This document shows positions 28,221 through 37,179 of a stretch of 64,000 nucleotides of DNA, one piece after another. The stretch is from Hyphomicrobium sp. (GTDB lineage Bacteria > Pseudomonadota > Alphaproteobacteria > Rhizobiales > Hyphomicrobiaceae). Under the pieces are notes generated by a model, which did not search any database, had not been told where the DNA came from, and was given only the letters and a program-made list of their open reading frames with translations. The translations under genes were made by a program, and so were the position numbers. The DNA is taken from the NCBI GenBank assembly GCA_030148725.1, contig JASBSU010000023.1, positions 1 through 64,000 on the forward strand. The letters are read 5' to 3'. The stretch's first letter is position 1, and every line of letters begins with the position of its first letter.

Positions 28221-28989
28221 GCTTGCGCTCGAGTTCCTGCTTCGTGTCGAGGGCGGCGCTGTGGGGATGGATTGTAAGGCCCTTCCACCACAGTCGGACG
28301 GCCTCGTAGTGAATGGCTGCGATGACTTTCAGCGTCACCAGCGGATGCGTAACCAGCAATGACGCCAGCCGTCTGTCGTCCAATTCCTGCCGCTCTGCTT
28401 GCAGCACCGCGTTGAGAAGCGGCTGGCCGTGCTCGGAGCCTGCTATGGCGACGGTCAACGTCTCGCCGGGCGGCATCACGCGAAAATCGTAACGCATGTC
28501 CATGCCCATGAAGGGAGAGACGTAGAACTTCTTGTCGCGCGACTGGCGAACGACGCCGGAGCTGTCGGCCGGCGCCGCGAGGCAATAGCTGTGCCGCTCG
28601 CCGAATGTGTTGTGGACCTCATAGACCGTCGCTGCGAGTTCGCCGTTCCGGCGATGGCAGAAGTAGATGCTGAGCGGATTGAACTGGTAACCGAGGACAC
28701 GCGGGCTGCACAGCAGGCGGATCGGGCCGCCGTCGTAGTCGATGCCGCCAGCGCTGAGCTGTCGCGTAATCTGTGCGCGCAGAGACGATTGATCGTGTCC
28801 GTAGTCGCCGTCATGAAACGATATGAGATTGCGCCGGCCGCGCGAAAAGAGCCGCAGTCGCGTGTCCAGCGCGTCGATCTCGTCGAGGTCGATCAGCAGC
28901 CACCAGGCGCGATATCGGAAGCTATGCCGCCGCGGGTGCAACCTGCGGTGCATGACCCATCCGCTATAGATGCAGGACGACGCCATCAT
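28213..28989 (-). CDS. DUF1365 family protein
   Basis: 258 residues, beginning IYSGWVMHRRLHPRRHSFRY and containing LLCSPRVLGYQFNPLSIYFC, both hallmarks of DUF1365. The family occurs with FAD amine oxidases and CFA synthases and takes part in unusual fatty acid formation under singlet-oxygen control; its chemistry is not clear. It overlaps both neighbours, so the three genes are one translation unit. Confidence 0.9.
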   Translation of the reverse strand: MMASSCIYSGWVMHRRLHPRRHSFRYRAWWLLIDLDEIDALDTRLRLFSRGRRNLISFHDGDYGHDQSSLRAQITRQLSAGGIDYDGGPIRLLCSPRVLGYQFNPLSIYFCHRRNGELAATVYEVHNTFGERHSYCLAAPADSSGVVRQSRDKKFYVSPFMGMDMRYDFRVMPPGETLTVAIAGSEHGQPLLNAVLQAERQELDDRRLASLLVTHPLVTLKVIAAIHYEAVRLWWKGLTIHPHSAALDTKQELERKHV

Positions 28990-30335
28990 GCAGCCTCTTG
29001 CGGCAGGAGGGCAGGGGCGGCGGGGGCGCGGAATATGCGCGCAGACTCCTCAGGCACGCTCCAAGGCCGGCGTACACCGCCGAGCTGCTCGGCCACAGCG
29101 AGGCCGGCCTGCAGGCCATCCTCATGAAAGCCCGCGCCGAAGTAAGCGCCGCAGAACCAGATGTTGCGCCGTCCCTGCAACGACCACAACTCGCGCTGGG
29201 CGCGATGCGCGGACGCATCGAAGACCGGGTGTGAATAGATTTCTGTATGGATCGGGTTCTTGGGCTCACGGCTCGGATCGAGCGTGACGAACAGCGGCCG
29301 TCCTGTCGGCAGACCCTGCAGTCGGTTCATCCAGTAGGTAATCTGAGCCGTACCGCCGGCCGAAGCGCCGGAGTGCACGTAATTCCAGCTCGACCAGACG
29401 CCCCGCCGCTTCGGCATCAGGTCGCTGTCGCTGTGCAACACGACCCGGTTCTCGCGGTAGCGAATGGCACTCAGCAGCCTGGTCTCCTCGGAGCTTGGTT
29501 CGCGCAGCATCGCCAGCGCCTGGTCCGAGTGCGTTGCGATGACGACGTGATCGAAGCAGCTCTTCTCGCCGTTCGCTTGTACAACCTCTGCACCAGCCTC
29601 TGAGTTGCCAACGGATGCGACGCGAGCATCGCGGCGAATGCCACTGTCCAAGCCGCCGAGCATCTTGTCGACATAGGTTCGGCTGCCGCCGGTCACCGTG
29701 CGCCACTCCGGGCGATCTTTGATGAGCAGCAGGCCGTGGTTCTCGAAAAAGCGAACGAGCGCAGCCGCGGAGCAGTCGAGCATCGACTTTGCCGGCGCCG
29801 ACCAGATGGCGGCTGCCATCGGCAGAAGGTGATCGTCTTGGAACGCGCTGCCATAGCGGTTCTGCCGCAGGTACTCCCCGAGCGTGAGGTCGCCCAGCTT
29901 GCCGAGCGCGAGGTCGCGCGGCGCGTCACGGTAGAAGCGGCGCAGGTCGGACAGCATCCCCCAGAACCTCGGCTTCAGGATGTTCGTCCGCTGGGCAAAC
30001 AGCGCGGCAAGGTTGGTGCCGGCATACTCGAGCGCCCCATCGCAGCGCGAGACCGAGAACGACATCTCGCTGGGTTTGGTCGCGACGCCGAGATGGTCGA
30101 ACAGCGCCGTGAGGTTGGGATAGTTCGGCGGGTTGTAGACGATGAAGCCGGTGTCGACGGCAATCGGCCCGTCCTTGCCCGGCACGTCCACGGTGTTGCT
30201 GTGGCCGCCCGCGCGGGGCGCCTGCTCGTAGACGGTAACGTCATGGCGCTGGCTCAGCAGCCAGGCTGCCGCCAACCCAGAAATCCCGGTCCCGACGACC
30301 GCTATCCGCAAGCGCGCTTGAGTTGACCGAACCAT
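28986..30335 (-). CDS. FAD-dependent amine oxidase-type oxidoreductase
   Basis: 449 residues of the flavin amine-oxidase/desaturase superfamily. The N-terminal FAD motif is VVGTGISGLAAAWLL, followed by YEQAPRAGGHSNTVD, and the C-terminal FAD region is NIWFCGAYFGAGFHEDGLQA. The family member next to DUF1365 and CFA synthase works on membrane fatty acids. First gene of the minus operon, preceded by an RpoE-type promoter element at 30374-30400. Confidence 0.92.
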   Translation of the reverse strand: MVRSTQARLRIAVVGTGISGLAAAWLLSQRHDVTVYEQAPRAGGHSNTVDVPGKDGPIAVDTGFIVYNPPNYPNLTALFDHLGVATKPSEMSFSVSRCDGALEYAGTNLAALFAQRTNILKPRFWGMLSDLRRFYRDAPRDLALGKLGDLTLGEYLRQNRYGSAFQDDHLLPMAAAIWSAPAKSMLDCSAAALVRFFENHGLLLIKDRPEWRTVTGGSRTYVDKMLGGLDSGIRRDARVASVGNSEAGAEVVQANGEKSCFDHVVIATHSDQALAMLREPSSEETRLLSAIRYRENRVVLHSDSDLMPKRRGVWSSWNYVHSGASAGGTAQITYWMNRLQGLPTGRPLFVTLDPSREPKNPIHTEIYSHPVFDASAHRAQRELWSLQGRRNIWFCGAYFGAGFHEDGLQAGLAVAEQLGGVRRPWSVPEESARIFRAPAAPALLPQEAA

Positions 30336-30373
30336 CCGCCCCCCTTGGGCAGCTTACGCGACCTTTAGGCATG

Positions 30374-30400
30374 TAACGACAGGTTTACAGGCTTGGATCA
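30374..30400 (-). promoter_or_regulatory. RpoE-type (ECF11-like) promoter for the amine oxidase operon
   Basis: On the minus strand, TGATCC (30400-30395), 16 bases, then CGTTA (30378-30374). The same hexamer, spacing and CGTT core recur upstream of rpoE and of the DUF2177 gene. TGATCC is the -35 known for Rhodobacter RpoE. Confidence 0.8.
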
Positions 30401-30412
30401 CTTCGGGCCAGG

Positions 30413-30439
30413 TGATCCACGCGGCTTGGGTTGACGTTA
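30413..30439 (+). promoter_or_regulatory. RpoE-type promoter for rpoE-chrR
   Basis: TGATCC (30413-30418), 16 bases, CGTTA (30435-30439), divergent from the amine oxidase promoter with the two -35 elements only 12 bases apart. It implies positive autoregulation of rpoE-chrR. Confidence 0.8.
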
Positions 30440-30552
30440 TTGTCCACATGCGCGCTATAGCTTCGACAGGCGTGGTACCTCTAGGCGTGTCCGGGCCCGA
30501 TATTCTGGCCTGGCAACGTTTCCCTCCAGCACGAGTGACCCTTCGCCGACGC

Positions 30553-31122
30553 ATGGCCGACGAGAGCGCAAAGCCCGGCAGTCGTGACCACGCGGCGCTG
30601 ATCGTCGCCGTGGCGGAAAATCGTGACCGCGCCGCGTTCGCTGAACTCTTTTCCTACTTCGCCCCTCGCATCAAATCGCTGCTTCGGCGCGCCGGAGATT
30701 CCCCTGAGCAGGCCGAGGAGCTCGCGCAGGAGGCGATGCTGACCGTCTGGCGCAAGGCCAATCGGTTCGATCCCGGCGGCGCCAATGCTTCCGGGTGGAT
30801 TTTCCGCATCGCGCAAAATCTGCGCATTGACGCCGCGCGACGGGCGCGGCGGGCGGATCGAACCGCAAGCGAGTTCGCGCTGGAAGCCCTGGAGGTGGAT
30901 GCCCCGGAAGCGATCGTGGGCGCCACGCAGATGGAAGAGAAAGTACGCCGCGCGCTCGCTCAGCTTTCGGCCGACCAGCGCAAGGTGATCACGCTGTCCT
31001 TTCTGGAGAGCCGACCACATTCCGAAATCGCAGAATTGCTCCAAATCCCGCTGGGAACCGTGAAATCACGCATCAGGCTCGCGTTTCAGCGCCTGCGCTC
31101 GCTGCTCGAAGAGGTCGAATGA
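30553..31122 (+). CDS. rpoE: ECF sigma factor RpoE (singlet-oxygen response)
   Basis: 189 residues from ATG 30553 (MADESAKPGS). Region 2 includes FAELFSYFAPRIKSLL, AEELAQEAMLTVWRKA and GWIFRIAQNLRIDAAR; region 4 has QRKVITLSFLESRPHSEIAE and LGTVKSRIRLAFQRLR. It overlaps chrR by 4 bases and is therefore made with its anti-sigma factor. In Rhodobacter, RpoE is released from ChrR by singlet oxygen, a by-product of photosynthesis. A longer frame to 30412 would run through its own promoter. Confidence 0.95.
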   Translation: MADESAKPGSRDHAALIVAVAENRDRAAFAELFSYFAPRIKSLLRRAGDSPEQAEELAQEAMLTVWRKANRFDPGGANASGWIFRIAQNLRIDAARRARRADRTASEFALEALEVDAPEAIVGATQMEEKVRRALAQLSADQRKVITLSFLESRPHSEIAELLQIPLGTVKSRIRLAFQRLRSLLEEVE

Positions 31123-31760
31123 CGACGACCCATCATCCGACGGAAGCCACGCTGCTCGAGTATTTTTCGGGCACGCTCGATGAGGGGCGGCGCATCGTCG
31201 TTGCCGCGCACCTGGAGATGTGTGCCTCCTGCCGTCGCCTTTTGTCCGCTATGGAGACGATGGCCGGCGACCATCTTGTCTCAACCCCGCCCGAACCGCT
31301 TGCGCAAGGCGCGTTCGAGCGCACGATGGCCCGACTGGATGCTGCGGCCGCGAGCCCCGCGAAAAGCCATCCGACAGCGCACGATCTCCCGGTGAAAGTG
31401 CGCGCTCTTGAGTCCTACGAGCTTGGTCCTTGGCGCTGGATCGGTCCAGGCGTCTATTGGCGCGGCGTGGTGCTTCCTGAGAAAGGAACGTCGCGCGTCT
31501 TTTTGCTCAGGGCTGCGCCGGGAACGCACCTGCCTCAGCACACGCACGAGGGAACCGAGCTGACGGTCATCCTGAAGGGCGCTTTCCGTCACGAGGGCGG
31601 CCGGTTCGGCGCCGGTGATTGCGACGATGCAGACGACAGCGTCGAGCATTCGCCGATCGTCGAGGACGGCGAAGAATGCATCTGCCTTGTCGCCATGGAA
31701 GGAACCATCAGGCTTCGCAGCTTGCTCGGACGGCTCATTCAACCACTGGTGCGATTGTAA
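31119..31760 (+). CDS. chrR: Zinc-cupin anti-sigma factor ChrR
   Basis: Binds and silences RpoE. 213 residues. The N-terminal zinc anti-sigma site has His6, His31, Cys35 and Cys38 (HLEMCASC), and the C-terminal cupin has His141, His143, Glu147 and His177; both sets fall at the same numbers as in the Rhodobacter sphaeroides protein, whose cupin is needed for the singlet-oxygen response. It overlaps the next gene by one base. Confidence 0.95.
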   Translation: MTTTHHPTEATLLEYFSGTLDEGRRIVVAAHLEMCASCRRLLSAMETMAGDHLVSTPPEPLAQGAFERTMARLDAAAASPAKSHPTAHDLPVKVRALESYELGPWRWIGPGVYWRGVVLPEKGTSRVFLLRAAPGTHLPQHTHEGTELTVILKGAFRHEGGRFGAGDCDDADDSVEHSPIVEDGEECICLVAMEGTIRLRSLLGRLIQPLVRL

Positions 31761-32584
31761 TGACCGTATCAGCATTCATAGTCGCGCTGATCCTCGTTGC
31801 GATTGCGCTTTCCGCAGTCATGACGCTCGCCTGGGCCATTCAACAGCGCACCGGCAACTCGGGCTGGGTCGATACAGTCTGGACGTTTGGCCTCGGTGGC
31901 GTGGGCATAGCCGCAGCGCTCGCTCCGATCGGCAACTCGGGTCCATCGTGGCGGGCGCTCATCGTCGCCGCATTTCTGGCGGCCTGGGCACTGCGCCTCG
32001 GCTTGCACATCGCGCGCCGAACCGCCGGTATCACCGATGATCCGCGCTACGCCGAACTCATCCGAGGATGGGGCCCGTCGGCCCGAACCGAAATGTTCTG
32101 GCTGCTTCAGAAGCAGGCGCTCGTCAGCATACCGCTGGCGACCGGCCTCCTGATTGCTGCGCACAATCCTGATCCAATGATCCGTGCCGGCGACGTCATC
32201 GCCATCGGGATCATGCTCGTGGCGCTTGCTGGCGAGGCCGTGGCCGACGAGCAGTTGCGCCGGTTTCGCAGCAATCCAGTAAACGCCGGCAGCATTTGCG
32301 ATGTCGGTCTGTGGCGATATTCGCGCCATCCCAACTACTTCTTCGAGTGGCTGGGCTGGACCGCCTTGCCGCTGCTCGCGATCAATCTCTCAGGAGATTA
32401 CCCCTGGGGCTGGCTGGCCTTCGTGGCACCCGTCTGCATGTACTGGCTGTTGGTGCACGTCTCAGGAATCCCGCCGCTCGAAGAGCACATGCTGCGATCG
32501 CGCGGCAGCGCGTTCCGGGCCTATCAGCGCAGAACGAGCCCGTTCTTTCCGCTTCCACCCTCGAGGGAAGGCAAAAGCCAATGA
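31760..32584 (+). CDS. DUF1295 family membrane protein (steroid 5-alpha reductase-like)
   Basis: 274 residues with six or seven hydrophobic segments. The C-terminal pattern CDVGLWRYSRHPNYFFEW is the signature of DUF1295/isoprenylcysteine methyltransferase-like reductases. It sits in the rpoE-chrR operon beside a CFA-type methyltransferase, a pairing typical of the RpoE regulon, so a lipid-reducing or modifying role is likely. Start ATG 31760 shares one base with the chrR stop. Confidence 0.9.
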   Translation: MTVSAFIVALILVAIALSAVMTLAWAIQQRTGNSGWVDTVWTFGLGGVGIAAALAPIGNSGPSWRALIVAAFLAAWALRLGLHIARRTAGITDDPRYAELIRGWGPSARTEMFWLLQKQALVSIPLATGLLIAAHNPDPMIRAGDVIAIGIMLVALAGEAVADEQLRRFRSNPVNAGSICDVGLWRYSRHPNYFFEWLGWTALPLLAINLSGDYPWGWLAFVAPVCMYWLLVHVSGIPPLEEHMLRSRGSAFRAYQRRTSPFFPLPPSREGKSQ

Positions 32585-33609
32585 AGCTTGCTGCACTGGC
32601 GACCACAGCCGCCGATCGGGTTTCGCTTCCAGATGCGGTGACGCGATATGGGATCGCGGCGCTCGTTGGCCGCACGGGCCGAGCGCTTGCTGAAGCCGAC
32701 CCGGAGGCGACACAGCGATTTGCTGCTGAAATGCGCGACCAGCCGATCGCCTCGTTCGTGGCGGATGCCAATGCGCAGCATTACGAAGTCCCGGCCGCCT
32801 TTTTCGAGCTCGTTCTCGGTCCGCGGCGCAAGTACTCCTGCTGCTATTACGCCGACGCTGGCGACACGCTCGCCGCCGCCGAGGACGCGAGCCTCGCAAT
32901 AACCGCCGAGCGCGCCGGCCTCAGCGACGGGCAAGACATTCTGGAGTTGGGTTGCGGGTGGGGATCGTTGTCGCTCTGGATGGCGAGGCAGTTCCCGCAC
33001 TCACGCATCCTGGCCGTCTCCAATTCCGCGTCGCAGCGCGCCTTCATTGAGAGCCAAGCCTCGGCCCTCGGCTTCGGGAACCTCGAAGTGCGCACCGCGG
33101 ACATCAATACTTTCGATCCGCAACGGACGTTCGATCGGATCGTGTCGGTTGAGATGTTCGAACACATGTCGAATTGGCGCGCGCTGCTTGCGCGTGTGCG
33201 CGGCTGGCTGAACCCCGATGGGCGCGCCTTCGTGCATGTCTTCGCACACCGCCAGACACCCTACCGCTTCGATCACGAAGACCCGAGCGACTGGATTGCT
33301 CAGCACTTCTTTACTGGCGGCATCATGCCCAGCCGCATGCTGATGCACGAGTTTTCAGATCTGTTCGAGGTCGAGCAGAGCTGGTGGTGGGCAGGAACGC
33401 ATTATGCGTATACAGCGCGCGACTGGCTCGCGAACTTCGATGCGAATACGCGGTGCATCCGAGCCGTTTTGGCGCCGACATACGGCCGCGACACAGATAT
33501 GTGGATGCGCCGCTGGCGCCTGTTCTTCCTGGCGACCGAAGGATTGTTCGGCCACGCCGAAGGCCGTGAGTGGGGGATCGCCCACTACGGCCTGAAGCCT
33601 CGGTTCTGA
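32581..33609 (+). CDS. Second CFA synthase-family SAM methyltransferase
   Basis: 342 residues from ATG 32581, overlapping the DUF1295 stop (ATGA). It holds QHYEVPAAFFELVLGPRRKY, the SAM motif ILELGCGWGSLSLWM and SVEMFEHMSNWRALL. It is shorter than the enzyme at 27003 and lacks the N-terminal SCP2-like part. Both CFA-type genes lie under predicted RpoE promoters, suggesting two steps on the same lipid. Confidence 0.9.
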   Translation: MKLAALATTAADRVSLPDAVTRYGIAALVGRTGRALAEADPEATQRFAAEMRDQPIASFVADANAQHYEVPAAFFELVLGPRRKYSCCYYADAGDTLAAAEDASLAITAERAGLSDGQDILELGCGWGSLSLWMARQFPHSRILAVSNSASQRAFIESQASALGFGNLEVRTADINTFDPQRTFDRIVSVEMFEHMSNWRALLARVRGWLNPDGRAFVHVFAHRQTPYRFDHEDPSDWIAQHFFTGGIMPSRMLMHEFSDLFEVEQSWWWAGTHYAYTARDWLANFDANTRCIRAVLAPTYGRDTDMWMRRWRLFFLATEGLFGHAEGREWGIAHYGLKPRF

Positions 33610-33618
33610 CGGCCGTTA

Positions 33619-34032
33619 TTACTGGGTGCCGAGTGTCGGGCTGATGTAGCCCACGAGCACGGTCACGAGTGCAGCAACGAGCCCCGAGACGACCGCGCCG
33701 TACGTCATATCGATGACCGTGATCTGCAGCGTCCAGGCGCGCAAGGTGGCATAGTTCGTTAGCTCGTACGTCCCGTACGTGAAGAGGCCGAACAGTGCGC
33801 CGTAAAGCAGGGCGACGGAAGCTCCACTCTTCAGCCCCGGCGCTATTGCGAAAATCAGCAGCCCGGCGGGGTACATCAGATAGAACGCCAACGCCGGCAG
33901 AATGCGGATGTCGTCGACGAGGATGTTGCCGAGCGTTTGCTTATAGAGCTTGCCGCCCATCGTCGTGAGCCAGGCTGCGTCGAGTGCAGCGAAGATCACG
34001 AACGTCAGCGCGTATGCGATTGCGTAAGTCAT
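33619..34032 (-). CDS. DUF2177 family membrane protein
   Basis: 137 residues with four hydrophobic segments and the family patterns ALDAAWLTTMGGKLYK and GLFTYGTYELTNYATL. DUF2177 genes commonly accompany CFA synthases and RpoE-ChrR; the function is unknown. Convergent with the preceding methyltransferase, 9 bases apart, and driven by its own RpoE-type element. Confidence 0.9.
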   Translation of the reverse strand: MTYAIAYALTFVIFAALDAAWLTTMGGKLYKQTLGNILVDDIRILPALAFYLMYPAGLLIFAIAPGLKSGASVALLYGALFGLFTYGTYELTNYATLRAWTLQITVIDMTYGAVVSGLVAALVTVLVGYISPTLGTQ

Positions 34033-34062
34033 GAAACCTCCGCTGCCTGAACATGTCGTCTA

Positions 34063-34089
34063 GAACGCGCCGCGGTCGCATTTGGATCA
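34063..34089 (-). promoter_or_regulatory. RpoE-type promoter for the DUF2177 gene
   Basis: Minus strand TGATCC (34089-34084), 16 bases, CGTTC (34067-34063), about 30 bases before the start codon. It has the same layout as the two elements at 30.4 kb. Confidence 0.75.
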
Positions 34090-34550
34090 TCGCAACGGAT
34101 AAGTAGGCGCTTTGCCGGACGCGCAGAGAATTGCGGTTCGCCTACCGTCGACGTCGCATTCAGCACCGTCAGTTTTCTCAGAAGCGCCGTCGAGACGCCG
34201 CGCACGCGCTTATCGAGACGGGCTTCTCAAGCGGCGGCGTCGCGTCGCGCGGCCGCCCGGCGGAGCCCGGATGCGCGGCTGCGGAAGCGCGCCGATGGAT
34301 GCCGGAACGCTGAGCAAAAGACGAATTTCTGGGCACATAGCCGAGAGTTGAAATTTCTATGAAACAATGTAAAAGAAGCATCAGATACTAAGCAACGATG
34401 TGAAGACGCAAACCAACACCACAAAGATAGCATGACCAAACATTCTGTTCCAGGTTGTGGTGGCCGCCATCGGGCGTTAATCGGCCCGAGCGCCGGGCGC
34501 CGACCTCGGTATCGCAAGCTCGTTCAGTCTCCCAACCGGCAGATGAAGAG
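34090..34550. other. Non-coding stretch, partly AT-rich
   Basis: No convincing gene on either strand. Bases about 34330-34450 are clearly richer in A and T than their surroundings and probably hold the promoter of the following transporter gene. Short frames here have low-complexity Arg-rich products and no ribosome sites. Confidence 0.5.
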
Positions 34551-37097
34551 ATGAACGCGCCTCAGCGACCGCATCAGTTTGTGGGGGGCTCCGCTTATCC
34601 GGCGGGGCAGATGGGAAGCCGCGAATTCATCGCACTGATCGCGGCTATGATGGCGCTGACGGCCCTGTCAGTGGACATCATGCTGCCGGCCTTGCCGGCG
34701 ATCGGCGAGGCCCTCGGTCTCGCTGATGCGAACGACCGCCAGTCGCTCGTCATCGTTTATCTGCTTGGCTTCGCCATAGGGCAGCTTGCGTTCGGGCGTT
34801 TGTCGGACCTTTACGGACGCAAGCCTGTGCTGCTGTCCGGCATGAGCATCTTTATCGTCGGCTCAGTGCTGGCCGCGCTCTCGTCGGACTATCATTCCAT
34901 CATGCTGGCGCGCGCACTGCAGGGGCTCGGTGCGGCCTCACCGCGCGTCATTGCCATCGCGCTGGTGCGTGATCGCTATGTCGGCTCGGAGATGAGCCGC
35001 GTGATGTCCATCTCCATGGCCGGATTCTTCACCGTCGCGGTGCTGGCGCCGACCATCGGTCAAGCGCTGCTTCTCGTCGGCGCGTGGACGCTGGTATTCG
35101 ATTTTATACTGCTCTGCGGCATCGGCTTGGCGCTGTGGGCGCAGGTCAGGCTACCGAAGCCGGCACCGGCCGGGAGCGCGAAACCGCTGGCGCTTGTCGC
35201 GTCGGCACGCCGCGCCATCTGCACGCCGCAGACGATGGGTTATGCCGCGGCCGGCGGGTTCATGATGGCGTGCGTCGTGGGCTTCATCGCGAGCGCACAG
35301 CAGGTGTTCGTCGACGTTTTCGCTACAGGATGGCTGTTTCCGCTCGCCTTTGCAGCCACCGCGATGGCCATGACCGCCGCATCGCTCAGTAACGCGATGC
35401 TCGTGTCGTGGCTGGGCATGCGGCGGCTGTCTCATATGTCTCTCTCGGCATTCGTCATGGTCGCTTCGCTGCTCGTGATCGAGACGGTAGTCGGCTGGGC
35501 GAGCCTGCCGGTATTCATCGGCACCACCATCCCGTTGTTCCTGCTGTTCGGGCTTGTGGCGCCGAATTTCAATGCCATCGCCATGCAGCCGCAAGGCGAC
35601 AACGCCGGCATGGCCTCTTCGGTCGTCGGCTTTGTATCGACGGGCCTCGGCGCGCTGGGCGGCGGTCTCATCGGCCACCTGTTCGACGGCACGGTGCTGC
35701 CGCTGGCGCTCGGACTTCTGACGTTCGGCCTTCTCGCATTCGCCGCTGTTCTTTGGGTCGAAGGCGTGAGCGGTTTCCTGCTTGCGCCCGCACCGCAGCC
35801 GTCGCCTCACGTGCCTGGCGCGCTCCCTGCCATTCGCACGCACCAAATCCCCACACCTGATCAAGGATCAGTCATGTCGAACCAAAAACCAACCCGCGTG
35901 CGGACGCCGGAGACGAAGGTGGTGCACGCCGCACGCGCACCTCGCGCCAACTTCGGCTTCGTCAATCCACCCGTTTTCCGCGGCTCCACTGTGTTGTTTC
36001 CCTCGACGGAGACGTTCCTGAAGGGAGATCAGCCATACACGTACGGCAGGATCTCGACGCCGACGGTGCGCGCGCTCGAAGAGGCAATCGCCGAGATCGA
36101 GGGCGGTGTTGCGTGTGCGGTGACGTCGTCGGGGTATCAGGCGATCAGCACCGCCATCCTCGCGTTCGTCAAAACGGGCGACCATATTCTCATGGTCGAC
36201 AGCGCCTACCAGCCGACGCGCAAGTTCTGCGATGAAATGCTTTCCAAGCTCGGGATCGAAACCACTTATTACGATCCGCTCATCGGCGCGGGCATCGCAG
36301 CGCTCGTGCGTCCCAACACGCGGCTCATCTACACCGAAAGCCCAGGATCGCAGACGTTCGAGATACAGGACATTCCCGCCATCGCGCGCGTAGCGGCCGA
36401 GCGCAATCTTTGGCTGCTCCTCGACAACACTTGGGCGAGCCCGCTCTACTTCAAGCCGTTCGAGCACGGCGTTGATGTGTCGATTCATGCAGCCACCAAG
36501 TACATCGTCGGACACGCCGACGCGGTGCTGGGCACCATCACCTCGAACGCTCGCGCGGCCAAGCACGTCGCGAAGGCCAAAGAGCTGCTCGGCATTTGCC
36601 CGGGCTCCGAAGAGACATTCCTCGGCATGCGCGGCCTGCGCACGCTGCCGACCCGTCTGATGCAGCATCAGCGATCGGCCATCACCATCGCGCGCTGGCT
36701 GGAAGGGCGTCCGGAAGTGGCCCGCGTTCTGCACCCGGCGCTGCCGAGCCACCCGCAGCACCACATCTGGAAGCGAGACTTTTCCGGGTCCTCCGGCCTC
36801 TTCTCCGTCGTGCTGAAGCCGGCGAGCTCTGCGGCGGTTGCAGCGATGCTCGACGGATTGTCCCTCTTCGGCATCGGCCTTTCTTGGGGCGGGTATGAGA
36901 GTCTCATCATCCCGTTCGATGCCAGGAGTTACCGCACGGCAACCGACTGGAATCCGGATGGCCCCACCCTGCGCGTTCACGTCGGCCTTGAGGACACGGA
37001 AGAGCTTCGCTGCGATCTCGAAGCCGGTTTCGACCGCCTCGCGGCGGTTGAGGCTATGACGGCGCCGCCGCACCAAGCCGCCGCCAGTCTCGTCTAG
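34551..37097 (+). CDS. In-frame fusion of an MFS (Bcr/CflA-type) transporter and cystathionine beta-lyase
   Basis: One open frame of 848 residues from ATG 34551. Residues about 25-420 are a 12-helix drug-efflux-type MFS protein with the loop motif GRLSDLYGRKPVL. After a Pro-rich linker, residues 442-848 are a complete MetC-type PLP enzyme, with the PLP lysine in HAATKYIVGH and the family pattern LLLDNTWASPLYFKPF. ATG 35874, the normal start of a MetC protein, has AAGGA 6 bases before it, so free lyase may also be made. A TGA at 35858-35860 is just out of frame, so a one- or two-base indel in recent ancestry, or in the assembly, could have created the fusion. Confidence 0.85.
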   Translation: MNAPQRPHQFVGGSAYPAGQMGSREFIALIAAMMALTALSVDIMLPALPAIGEALGLADANDRQSLVIVYLLGFAIGQLAFGRLSDLYGRKPVLLSGMSIFIVGSVLAALSSDYHSIMLARALQGLGAASPRVIAIALVRDRYVGSEMSRVMSISMAGFFTVAVLAPTIGQALLLVGAWTLVFDFILLCGIGLALWAQVRLPKPAPAGSAKPLALVASARRAICTPQTMGYAAAGGFMMACVVGFIASAQQVFVDVFATGWLFPLAFAATAMAMTAASLSNAMLVSWLGMRRLSHMSLSAFVMVASLLVIETVVGWASLPVFIGTTIPLFLLFGLVAPNFNAIAMQPQGDNAGMASSVVGFVSTGLGALGGGLIGHLFDGTVLPLALGLLTFGLLAFAAVLWVEGVSGFLLAPAPQPSPHVPGALPAIRTHQIPTPDQGSVMSNQKPTRVRTPETKVVHAARAPRANFGFVNPPVFRGSTVLFPSTETFLKGDQPYTYGRISTPTVRALEEAIAEIEGGVACAVTSSGYQAISTAILAFVKTGDHILMVDSAYQPTRKFCDEMLSKLGIETTYYDPLIGAGIAALVRPNTRLIYTESPGSQTFEIQDIPAIARVAAERNLWLLLDNTWASPLYFKPFEHGVDVSIHAATKYIVGHADAVLGTITSNARAAKHVAKAKELLGICPGSEETFLGMRGLRTLPTRLMQHQRSAITIARWLEGRPEVARVLHPALPSHPQHHIWKRDFSGSSGLFSVVLKPASSAAVAAMLDGLSLFGIGLSWGGYESLIIPFDARSYRTATDWNPDGPTLRVHVGLEDTEELRCDLEAGFDRLAAVEAMTAPPHQAAASLV

Positions 37098-37179
37098 TTC
37101 GGTCGTAATTATTGAGAGCACAATGACAGCACGCGGTGGAGGCATTCCAGGTCCGCCACGTTTCGCAGAATAGGGCGCG

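Noticed and set aside
34112-34351. 79-aa ORF in the gap before the MFS/lyase fusion
   Set aside because: Arg-rich product, no ribosome site, and no conserved feature.
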